Source: an uncultured bacterium
GTDB taxonomy: Bacteria; Patescibacteriota; Minisyncoccia; CAIUEV01
Length of the DNA: 12,344 bases
Assembly: GCA_903898335.1 (NCBI GenBank)
Contig: CAIUEV010000030.1
Coordinates: 1-12,344, forward strand
Direction: 5' to 3'
The notes under the pieces were generated by a model. That model did no database searches. It was not told the origin of the DNA and saw nothing but the letters and a program-made list of their open reading frames with translations. Both the position numbers and the translations under genes were made by a program. This document shows positions 6,856-12,344 of this stretch, in pieces; the stretch's first letter is position 1; every line of letters starts with the position of its first letter.

Positions 6856-8721
6856 TTATTTTCCCTTCTTTTTTAGATCTTCAAGAATTTTACGAAGGTC
6901 GCTCCTCAACTTCTCCCTGGCTTCGCTGGAAACATTTTCTTTCGATTTTTCCGCCGCTTTGGTTTCGTTGTTTCTGGATTTTTCCCCATGAAGGATAGCT
7001 GCTTTATGGCTCCGAATTTCTCGTAAACACTCCTTGCAAAAGACATCTCGACCCTCTTGAGGAACAAACGGCACTTTCGTCTTTTGACCGCAACGATCAC
7101 ATACCGCCTCGTTCCAAACCGATTTATTTTCTTTCGGGGTCTCTTCTTTTGGCCTTTCTTCGGCTTTCTCGGGCTGTAAAGAGCTGGCTTCTTCCGCTTT
7201 TTTAATATCCTTCAACTCCGAATCGGGTAAAATTTTACCGATTTCCGCCTGCATCTTTTTTTCCACTTCAATCGTTTTTTTGTCCGGACCTCCAATTATT
7301 TGAGAAGGGGACATAAACTTTTCCTGTTCCGTATTTTCACCTTCTCTCTTCCGATTTTTGGCCTGGCTTAATCGACCGTCAATTCGTCCGTTTTCTTTTT
7401 CCTCAAATTTTTTGTTTTCTCTGGCGGCATTAAACCTTTTTTGAAGCCATTTGAGTATTTTGGCCTCAACTTCTTGACGAGGACGACCGTATCTCTCGCG
7501 AGAATGCTGGATTGCTTTGTCGGTATAGGAAACCGGCGGAAGAGGAAACGGCGGCAAACCCTTGGCACTAAAGGCGTCGCCCGAAACACCGTCAATCATT
7601 AATTTCAGATAGATATTGTACTTCGGCAGATTAATAATATCGTTCATTTTTACTGTCGGCTCGAATTCTTTTTCCAGAAATTCGGCGTCGGAAGCCCCCA
7701 CTCGGAAGGAAACCAGAGTTCCAACGTTACCGAAAACCGAGTCTCGAACCGGTTCGGTCAATTGAGCTACGTACTGGTGAGCCACAATCAAGCTCAGTCT
7801 GTACTTTCTCGCCTCCGATAGAATACTGGCAAAAGATTCGGTGGCAAAATTTTGGAATTCATCAACATATAGAAAAAAATCTTTACGCTCTTTCTCCGCC
7901 AAGTCGACTCTTTCCATCGCCGCCAAATAGAGCCGCGTCACCACCATACCTCCCAACAAGGCCATGGATTCCTCTCCGATTCTTCCTTTCGACAGATTGA
8001 CTATCAAAATCTTCTTCTGATCCATGATTTCTCGCATATTGATCGTCGATTTGGTCTGACCGACAATATGCCTGACGATCGGAGTGGAGACGAATTGTCC
8101 CACCTTATTTTGAATGGCAGCCGTCGCTTCTCGAGCAAAACGCTGATCCCATTTACCGAATTCCTCCAACCAAAAAGATCTGACAATCGGATCTTTGACT
8201 CTCTCGATTACCTGATCGCGAAACTCCTTTTCCGCCATCATACGATTAATGCCCAGCATTGTGCTTCCGGGATAGTCAAGCAAGGCCAGAATGGTGTTAT
8301 TGAGAATATATTCCATTCTGGGAGACCAAACATCCGGCCAAATTTTCTTAAAAACGCCCATCATGCCCGACGCAATCAGATGCTTGTGATCTTCATCAAC
8401 CGCTTCCAGAATATTAAAGGCCACCGGGTTCTCCAGATCGGAAGGATTGAAATAGACCAAATCGTTGACGCGACTCTTAGGAATAAAGCTCAGGACTTCT
8501 TCAGCACTATCTCCGTGAGGATCGACAAACGCCACACCGTTGCCTTTGAGAATATCTTGAATTACCAAATTCTTAAGCAAAACGGATTTTCCCATTCCCG
8601 TTTTTCCAATAATATACATATGTCTTCTTCGATCATCCAGTTTGATGCCGAAGGTTTTTTCCTCGCCTCGAAAATTAGTTTTACCAAAAACGGTGATATC
8701 TTCCTCCTTAAGAAAAGCCAT
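6856..8721 (-). CDS. VirD4/TraG-like (HerA-FtsK superfamily) ATPase with C-terminal zinc ribbon
   Basis: The 621-residue protein opens almost at once with the motor domain. Walker A is GKTGMGKS (39-46). GVAFVDPHGDS (62-72) is a conserved motif of the VirD4/TraG/DUF87 group. Walker B is LYVDEFQNF (284-292), and SEARKYRLSLIVAHQY (302-317) holds the sensor-like Gln/His region typical of conjugative coupling proteins (TraD_C/TraM-recognition type). Residues about 430-535 are a charged, disordered-looking linker. A zinc ribbon follows, CDRCG (541-545) with CKEC (562-565), then a charged tail. Relatives are hexameric DNA-translocating ATPases. The N-terminal membrane helices of classical VirD4 are absent, so it would be cytosolic or peripheral. 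It is first in the cluster of five genes, 44 nt after tRNA-Leu and 9 nt before the transglycosylase. No Shine-Dalgarno is seen (acaaaaaaATG). Substrate and partner are unknown; a HerA-like DNA-processing role is the alternative. Confidence 0.85.
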   Translation of the reverse strand: MAFLKEEDITVFGKTNFRGEEKTFGIKLDDRRRHMYIIGKTGMGKSVLLKNLVIQDILKGNGVAFVDPHGDSAEEVLSFIPKSRVNDLVYFNPSDLENPVAFNILEAVDEDHKHLIASGMMGVFKKIWPDVWSPRMEYILNNTILALLDYPGSTMLGINRMMAEKEFRDQVIERVKDPIVRSFWLEEFGKWDQRFAREATAAIQNKVGQFVSTPIVRHIVGQTKSTINMREIMDQKKILIVNLSKGRIGEESMALLGGMVVTRLYLAAMERVDLAEKERKDFFLYVDEFQNFATESFASILSEARKYRLSLIVAHQYVAQLTEPVRDSVFGNVGTLVSFRVGASDAEFLEKEFEPTVKMNDIINLPKYNIYLKLMIDGVSGDAFSAKGLPPFPLPPVSYTDKAIQHSRERYGRPRQEVEAKILKWLQKRFNAARENKKFEEKENGRIDGRLSQAKNRKREGENTEQEKFMSPSQIIGGPDKKTIEVEKKMQAEIGKILPDSELKDIKKAEEASSLQPEKAEERPKEETPKENKSVWNEAVCDRCGQKTKVPFVPQEGRDVFCKECLREIRSHKAAILHGEKSRNNETKAAEKSKENVSSEAREKLRSDLRKILEDLKKKGK

Positions 8722-8765
8722 TTTTTTGTGTTAAAAATCTGGGTCGGCTTCTGCCGTCCAACTTG

Positions 8766-8850
8766 TACCGAAGGTGGGACTCGAACCCACACAAGGGGAT
8801 ACCTTAAGGGATTTTAAGTCCCTCGCGTCTACCAATTCCGCCACTCCGGC
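8766..8850 (-). tRNA. tRNA-Leu (anticodon UAA)
   Basis: An 85-nt class II tRNA folds on the minus strand. The acceptor stem GCCGGAG pairs with CUUCGGU (first pair G-U), and the discriminator is A. The D arm contains the usual GG (AAUUGGUAGA). The anticodon stem AGGGA/UCCCU encloses the loop CUUAAAA, giving anticodon UAA, which reads UUA and UUG. The long variable arm has stem AAGG/CCUU, as expected for leucine. The T arm is GUGGG-UUCGAGU-CCCAC. The 3' end continues ACAAG, so CCA is not encoded and must be added by the CCA-adding enzyme. It lies upstream of, and in the same direction as, the ATPase cluster. Confidence 0.97.
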
Positions 8851-8866
8851 CTGCAACTTTAAACTT

Positions 8867-8896
8867 AAGGTAGCCTAAAAATAAAGTTTAGTCCAA
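8867..8896 (-). promoter_or_regulatory. Possible promoter of tRNA-Leu
   Basis: On the minus strand, TTGGAC (8891-8896) is followed after 18 nt by TACCTT (8867-8872). This would start transcription roughly 10 nt before the mature tRNA 5' end at 8850. Both boxes match the consensus only partly, so position is the main support. Confidence 0.25.
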
Positions 8897-8917
8897 AAAA
8901 ATAAAGGTTTTTCTTTT

Positions 8918-8939
8918 TTTTGCTCAAATTTTGCTCAAA
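8918..8939. repeat. Tandem 11-nt direct repeat TTTTGCTCAAA x2
   Basis: Two identical, directly adjacent copies occupy 8918-8928 and 8929-8939. A degenerate third copy, TTTTGCCCGAAA, lies at 8942-8953. Each unit is a near-palindrome (TTTG-NN-CAAA), as expected of a dimeric regulator's site, and the 11-nt pitch would put copies on the same face of the helix. The function is inferred only. Confidence 0.6.
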
Positions 8940-8958
8940 AATTTTGCCCGAAATTTTT
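8937..8958. repeat. Perfect 8-bp inverted repeat (possible hairpin or operator)
   Basis: AAAAATTT and AAATTTTT are exact reverse complements separated by TGCCCG. It overlaps the end of the second TTTTGCTCAAA copy. It is AT-only in the stem and lies upstream of both divergent transcripts, so it is a poor terminator candidate. Confidence 0.5.
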
Positions 8959-9008
8959 CATTTGAATTCAGATTAGCCACTAAATCTGCTCAATATTATT
9001 ATCGGTTA

Positions 9009-9037
9009 TTGACTTTTTATAAAATCTCTGCGATAAA
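9009..9037 (+). promoter_or_regulatory. Probable sigma-70-type promoter of ftsZ
   Basis: TTGACT (9009-9014) is a 5/6 match to the -35 box. After exactly 17 nt comes GATAAA (9032-9037), a 4/6 match to the -10 box, preceded by TGC, which makes an extended -10. Transcription would start near 9044, leaving an AT-rich leader of about 25 nt before the ftsZ ATG at 9069. Confidence 0.6.
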
Positions 9038-9068
9038 AAAGTAATTCAAAATCTAATTTCAAATCACC

Positions 9069-10391
9069 ATGGCTGAAATAAAAGCGCCTAACGTTGAAAC
9101 TTTCGCCAGAATAAAAGTCGTAGGAGTCGGGGGGAGCGGTGGCAATGTCATTGCCAGAATGAAAGAAGTTGGTCTTAGAGGTGTTGAATTGGTAGCAATA
9201 AACACTGATGCCCAAGCCCTACATCAAAGCGGAGCGGAAGAAAAAATTCACATTGGAAAAAATCTCACCAAAGGTCTCGGCGCCGGTATGAACCCGGAAG
9301 TCGGTCGACAAGCGGCTGAGGAGAACCGAGACGAGATCCAGGATGTACTCAAAGATGCCGATATGATTTTTATCGCCTGCGGCATGGGAGGAGGCACAGG
9401 AACGGGAGCTTCTCCTGTTGTTGCCGAAGTTGCCAAGGAGTCCGGAGCCTTAACCGTCGCCGTCGTCACCAAGCCCTTCAGTTTTGAAGGAATGCAACGA
9501 TCGATGATTGCCGAGGAAGGTTTGGAACAGCTGAAAGATCGTGTTGACGCATTGGTTGTTATTCCCAACGATCGACTGCTGCAAATAATCGACAAAAAGA
9601 TCAGCCTCATTAACGCCTTTAAGATTGTAGACGATGTTTTGAGACAGGGCGTTCAAGGAATTTCCGATTTGATTACCATTCCCGGAGTGGTTAATGTTGA
9701 CTTCGCCGACGTTAAAGCCATTATGCAAGACACCGGTCCGGCTTTGATGGGAATTGGACGAGCTTCTGGAGACAACAGAGCCAGTGAAGCGGCCAGACAG
9801 GCTATTAATTCACCTCTTCTCGAGATGTCAATTGAAGGAGCCAAGGGTGTTCTGTTCAATGTCACCGGCGGAGACGATTTGAGCATGCTGGAGATCAATG
9901 AAGCGGCCAACACCATCACTGAAACAATCGATCCGAATGCCAAAGTTATTTTTGGCGCCGTCAGCTCGATTGCGGACAACGATCTTAAAAAAGGAGAAAT
10001 TAAAATTACGGTTATTGCAACCGGTTTTGAAGACGCCGATTTGGGAAATCAAAATTTCAATCGTAAAGAGCCGGTTTCGGTTCCTCAAGAAAAAGAGAGG
10101 GAGCCGGAAGTGCCGGAAAGAAATTTCCACAAAGCGGAGCCGATTGTTGACGAAGGTGTTTCCGACAGTTACTACTCTGACAATGATCTTTTTCGCCGAG
10201 AAGAAAAACCTCTGATTAAATCAGAGAGGAGAGATTTCGACTCTTATGACTACGGATATGAAGGAATGGATAATCCGAACATTTCCCCCGCTTCATCCAT
10301 TGAAGCCAAGGAGGAAGATAACGAATCGGAAGAAGATCTGGATATTCCCGCCTTTATTCGAAGAAAAATGCAAGATCGAGAGAGAGAATAA
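9069..10391 (+). CDS. ftsZ: Cell division protein FtsZ
   Basis: The 440-residue tubulin-like GTPase polymerises into the Z ring at midcell and recruits the divisome. The N-terminal GTP-binding motif [10 protein letters not shown] (17-26) precedes the tubulin signature GGGTGTG (107-113). NVDFADV (209-215) is the T7 loop that completes the GTPase site of the neighbouring subunit. About 100 residues of acidic, variable linker follow the globular domain. The protein ends with the conserved C-terminal peptide DIPAFIRRK (425-433), which in other bacteria binds FtsA and other membrane tethers. All core motifs are intact and the length is normal, so an active protein is expected. The ATG has no Shine-Dalgarno (leader aaatcaccATG), but a good promoter lies 32 nt upstream. 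rplU follows after 48 nt. Confidence 0.98.
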   Translation: MAEIKAPNVETFARIKVVGVGGSGGNVIARMKEVGLRGVELVAINTDAQALHQSGAEEKIHIGKNLTKGLGAGMNPEVGRQAAEENRDEIQDVLKDADMIFIACGMGGGTGTGASPVVAEVAKESGALTVAVVTKPFSFEGMQRSMIAEEGLEQLKDRVDALVVIPNDRLLQIIDKKISLINAFKIVDDVLRQGVQGISDLITIPGVVNVDFADVKAIMQDTGPALMGIGRASGDNRASEAARQAINSPLLEMSIEGAKGVLFNVTGGDDLSMLEINEAANTITETIDPNAKVIFGAVSSIADNDLKKGEIKITVIATGFEDADLGNQNFNRKEPVSVPQEKEREPEVPERNFHKAEPIVDEGVSDSYYSDNDLFRREEKPLIKSERRDFDSYDYGYEGMDNPNISPASSIEAKEEDNESEEDLDIPAFIRRKMQDRERE

Positions 10392-10395
10392 TCTT

Positions 10396-10424
10396 TTGAC
10401 TCTCGAGTTTCTAATTTATTTATT
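10396..10424 (+). promoter_or_regulatory. Possible promoter of rplU
   Basis: TTGACT (10396-10401) lies 4 nt after the ftsZ stop. TTTATT (10419-10424), a 4/6 match to the -10 box, follows after 17 nt. The -35 box is identical to that of ftsZ. Transcription would start about 10 nt before the rplU start codon at 10440, so the mRNA would have a very short leader. It could let rplU be expressed apart from ftsZ. Confidence 0.4.
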
Positions 10425-10439
10425 CATTCATCAAACATT

Positions 10440-10760
10440 ATGTGGGCAATTATTGAAACCGGTGGTAAACAATATCGAGTTGAACCGGAAGAAAAAATCG
10501 AAGTAGAGCGAATTGAAGCCGAAAAAGATTCAACTATTAAGTTGGACAAGGTTCTTTTCGTCAGCAAGGACGAGGAAGGTAAAGATGTTATCATTGGTCA
10601 ACCATATATCGAAAAAGCAGAGGTTGAAGCCTTGGTTTTAGGAGAAATTAAAGGAGACAAGGTTACTATCTTCAAATACAAACCCAAAAAACGCTATCGA
10701 GTCAAAAAAGGTCATCGACAAATTTTCACTCAGTTACAAATAAAGAAGATTTCTTGTTAA
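10440..10760 (+). CDS. rplU: 50S ribosomal protein bL21
   Basis: The 106-residue protein has the normal length for bL21 (about 100-105). The N-terminal family signature WAIIETGGKQYRVEPEE matches the usual YAVI-TGGKQYRV. The C-terminal half contains IFKYKPKKRYRVKKGHRQ, the basic segment that binds 23S rRNA and ends with the conserved GHRQ. The protein is an early-assembling component of the large subunit. In most bacteria rplU is directly followed by rpmA (bL27) and often obg; here murG follows 45 nt later, so that pair is separated. The start is ATG without a Shine-Dalgarno, and the codons right after it fit the family N-terminus. Confidence 0.97.
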   Translation: MWAIIETGGKQYRVEPEEKIEVERIEAEKDSTIKLDKVLFVSKDEEGKDVIIGQPYIEKAEVEALVLGEIKGDKVTIFKYKPKKRYRVKKGHRQIFTQLQIKKISC

Positions 10761-10782
10761 TTTCCGTTGTCCTTTATAAATA
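10754..10782 (+). promoter_or_regulatory. Weak candidate promoter of murG
   Basis: TTGTTA (10754-10759), overlapping the rplU stop, is followed after 17 nt by TAAATA (10777-10782); TATAAA at 10775-10780 would give a 15-nt spacer. The same stretch holds CTTTA-TAAA-TAAAG (10772-10785), a 5-bp AT-rich inverted repeat that is too weak to call a terminator. Readthrough from rplU is equally likely. Confidence 0.22.
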
Positions 10783-10805
10783 AAGATAATTAAAAAACAA
10801 AAACA

Positions 10806-11945
10806 ATGAGAGTTTTGCTTACCGGAGGAGGCACCGGCGGTCATCTTTCACCACTTTTGGCCGTTGCAAAAGCCCTGCAAAAGGAAGCCGAGTTAAAAAA
10901 GGAACCCCTACAGATGCTCTATCTCGGTCCATGCAATAATTTATCCGACTTAATTCTGAAATCGGCCGGCATTGAAACTCGTCATGTCATGGCCGGTAAA
11001 TGGCGTCGCTATTTTTCTTTTATGAATTTTGTTGATGTTTTTCGAGGATTTTTCGGCCTGCTGCAAGCCATGTTTAAAGTTCTTGTTTTTATGCCGGATG
11101 TGGTTTTTTCCAAAGGCGGCTACGGGAGCGTGCCTGTAGTTTTTGCCGCTCGACTTTTTTTAATTCCCATAGTTATTCACGAGTCAGATGCGGTCCCGGG
11201 CAAAGCCAATCGAATCATGCAACATTTTGCCGATGTTGTCGCCGTTTCCTATGAAATGACCAAGGGATTTTCCGATCCCACCAAAACTTATTTTACCGGC
11301 AGCCCGGTTAGAGAGAGTATTCTGGGAGGCGATCCGGCCAAAGCCAAAATCTCCCTCGGTCTCCGAACGGAAAAACCGGTGTTGCTCATTCTGGGCGGAA
11401 GTCAGGGAGCGAAAAAAATCAATGAAGTGATCGGACAAATTTTGATTCGCCTGGTTGAAACCTATGAGGTGATTCATCAGTGCGGAGAAAAAAATTACGA
11501 TGAAGCCAAGAATTTGGCCGGAAAAGCCGGGATAAAAGTCAATAGAGAAAATTATCATCTCTACCCGTTTATGCGAGATGACAAAGAAGAGCTGAAAAAC
11601 GCTCTAAACTGTGCCGACTTGGTTTTAAGCCGCGCCGGCGCCAGCTCCATCGCTGAAATAGCCGCCCACGGCAAGCCGAGTATTCTGGTTCCGCTCCAAG
11701 GATCCGCCAACGACCATCAATTACACAATGCTTTTGAAGTCGCCAAGGCGGGAGCCGCTATCGCTTTAAGAGAAGAAAATCTGACGCCGGAGCTCTTGCT
11801 CGGTAAAATAGATATTTTGATGAATGATATGCCTCTTCGAAAAATGATGGGAGAGAAGGCCAAGATCTTTTATCACACAGGGTCAGCCGCCACCATTGCG
11901 GATATCGTTCTTAAGCTTGGTAACAAAGAAAAATTAAAGGACTAA
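10806..11945 (+). CDS. murG: MurG, lipid II-forming N-acetylglucosaminyltransferase
   Basis: The 379-residue GT-B enzyme transfers GlcNAc from UDP-GlcNAc to lipid I at the inner face of the membrane, giving lipid II. The N-terminal domain has the first glycine loop GGGTGGHLSP (7-16) and SKGGYGSVP (102-110), then HESDAVPGKANR (125-136), where most relatives read HEQN. The C-terminal donor domain shows LGGSQGAKKIN (196-206), SRAGASSIAEI (275-285) with the Glu that contacts UDP-GlcNAc, and PLQGSANDHQLHNA (296-309), the family's DHQ..NA motif. Length fits the family (about 350-380). It lies 45 nt after rplU. A membrane protein gene starts 1 nt after its stop and is probably coupled to it. The start has no Shine-Dalgarno (aaaaacaATG). 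Confidence 0.97.
   Translation: MRVLLTGGGTGGHLSPLLAVAKALQKEAELKKEPLQMLYLGPCNNLSDLILKSAGIETRHVMAGKWRRYFSFMNFVDVFRGFFGLLQAMFKVLVFMPDVVFSKGGYGSVPVVFAARLFLIPIVIHESDAVPGKANRIMQHFADVVAVSYEMTKGFSDPTKTYFTGSPVRESILGGDPAKAKISLGLRTEKPVLLILGGSQGAKKINEVIGQILIRLVETYEVIHQCGEKNYDEAKNLAGKAGIKVNRENYHLYPFMRDDKEELKNALNCADLVLSRAGASSIAEIAAHGKPSILVPLQGSANDHQLHNAFEVAKAGAAIALREENLTPELLLGKIDILMNDMPLRKMMGEKAKIFYHTGSAATIADIVLKLGNKEKLKD
11936..11941 (+). promoter_or_regulatory. Shine-Dalgarno AAAGGA for the gene at 11947
   Basis: AAAGGA lies inside the end of murG, 5 nt before the ATG at 11947. It is the only well-placed Shine-Dalgarno-like sequence seen at any start in this window, and it supports this ATG as the start of the last gene. 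Confidence 0.55.
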
Positions 11946-11946
11946 A

Positions 11947-12344
11947 ATGAAATCCGGTCAATCAACTGCTTACTTAAAATTCTTCGAGATAATTTTAGTT
12001 GGGACTTTTATCCTCGCCGGTTTTTTGCTTTTTTGGCAAGAGAAGGTTAACCACGACCCGGATTTCGATAAAAGCTGGTTGAATTTTTATTTTAAAAACC
12101 CCGATCAGCCAAACGAAGGAGTCGAGCTGAATAATCATCTTGGGTACGAGCTTGAATTCAGACTCTGTTTAGTGCCGGACAACAATAACTTAATGGAACC
12201 CAAAGATTTGTCGTGCAATTTAGACACTGTTCTCGCTGCCAAAGAAATAAAAGTTGCTCCAACCGAAAAAGCTGATTGGAAATGGTTAGAGCCGTCTCAG
12301 AACGGTAAGTACTGGATTGTCCTGCAATATATAACAAAAGAAGG
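11947..12344 (+). CDS. Unrecognised membrane-anchored protein, 3' end outside window
   Basis: The frame opens with ATG one base after the murG stop and stays open to the window end (132 complete codons). The N-terminus (MKSGQSTAYLKFF) leads into one hydrophobic segment at about residues 14-31 (IILVGTFILAGFLLFW), then a polar, probably extracytoplasmic region without Lys/Arg-rich patches. That region contains two Cys (in RLCLVPDNN and LSCNLDT) and several Trp. The layout fits a single-pass or signal-anchored envelope protein. I do not recognise the family. In many bacteria the gene after murG is murC or murB/ftsQ; this one does not look like MurC. FtsQ also has a single anchor, but no POTRA-like pattern was recognised here. 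The Shine-Dalgarno and 1-nt gap suggest cotranslation with murG. Confidence 0.75.
   Translation, partial: MKSGQSTAYLKFFEIILVGTFILAGFLLFWQEKVNHDPDFDKSWLNFYFKNPDQPNEGVELNNHLGYELEFRLCLVPDNNNLMEPKDLSCNLDTVLAAKEIKVAPTEKADWKWLEPSQNGKYWIVLQYITKE

Larger units (their letters stand above)
8851..9008. promoter_or_regulatory. Repeat-rich divergent intergenic region between tRNA-Leu and ftsZ
   Basis: This AT-rich stretch holds no supported gene but several repeats. TAAACTT (8860-8866) pairs with AAGTTTA (8884-8890). TTTTGCTCAAA occurs twice in tandem (8918-8939). AAAAATTT (8937-8944) pairs with AAATTTTT (8951-8958) across a 6-nt loop. CAGATT (8969-8974) pairs with AATCTG (8983-8988). A further GCTCAA lies at 8988-8993. 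The repeats lie upstream of the ftsZ promoter and could be operators or hairpins; no known binding site is recognised. Confidence 0.5.

Noticed and set aside
8746-8765. Short hairpin CGGC-AGAA-GCCG just after tRNA-Leu as a terminator before the ATPase gene.
   Set aside because: The stem is 4 bp and the T-run (five T) is separated from it by several bases, so readthrough into the ATPase gene is at least as likely.
8068-8817. A 249-codon open frame on the plus strand opposite the ATPase gene and tRNA-Leu.
   Set aside because: It overlaps the motif-bearing ATPase gene antisense and runs through the tRNA. Its product has no recognisable domain.
9063-9073. caccATGG around the ftsZ start, resembling a eukaryotic Kozak context.
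   Set aside because: The gene is bacterial and the neighbours show the same style of leader without this motif, so it is coincidence.
9653-9979. Open frames antisense to ftsZ (also at 9248-9610 and 9450-9728).
   Set aside because: The ftsZ frame is full length and conserved throughout; these have no motifs, promoter or ribosome binding site.

Overview
The window reads as chromosomal DNA of a small-genome bacterium, most likely of the Patescibacteria/CPR group (Parcubacteria-like). This rests on gene content and style and is not proven. The signs are an Asn-X repeat linker on a secreted hydrolase, a VirD4/TraG-like ATPase without membrane segments but with a C-terminal zinc ribbon, tight gene packing, starts almost without Shine-Dalgarno sequences, and a tRNA without an encoded CCA end. 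Genes read cleanly in the standard bacterial code. Stops are nearly all TAA, and the single TGA is a true gene end.

Left part (1-1586, plus strand): the C-terminal part of an M16-family zinc peptidase-like protein, cut by the window edge, is followed 9 nt later by a short-chain reductase of the RmlD (dTDP-4-dehydrorhamnose reductase) type.

Middle part (1592-8850, minus strand): read in transcription order, a tRNA-Leu(UAA) is followed by five close-set genes. These are the VirD4/TraG-like ATPase, a secreted coiled-coil lytic transglycosylase, a two-helix membrane protein with a bacterial PH domain, a manganese-dependent inorganic pyrophosphatase (ppaC), and a large polytopic membrane protein resembling GT-C glycosyltransferases. 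Three of the four gaps between them are exactly 9 nt, so they probably form one operon. The block ends 5 nt from rmlD, convergently. The ATPase and transglycosylase together recall a coupling protein plus a VirB1-like wall-opening enzyme, but no other secretion component is visible.

Right part (8851-12344, plus strand): a 218-nt divergent intergenic region rich in inverted and tandem repeats carries a good promoter (TTGACT-N17-GATAAA with an extended -10). It is followed by ftsZ, rplU (ribosomal protein bL21), murG and the start of an unrecognised membrane-anchored protein that runs off the window. This side is cell division, translation and peptidoglycan precursor synthesis. With the transglycosylase, much of the window concerns the cell envelope.

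No CRISPR array, insertion sequence, phage gene or rRNA was seen, and no stretch over 300 nt lacks a gene. I did not find a clearly new multi-gene system. The best leads are the ATPase/transglycosylase pair, the dyad-rich ftsZ upstream region, and the fixed 9-nt gene spacing without ribosome binding sites.
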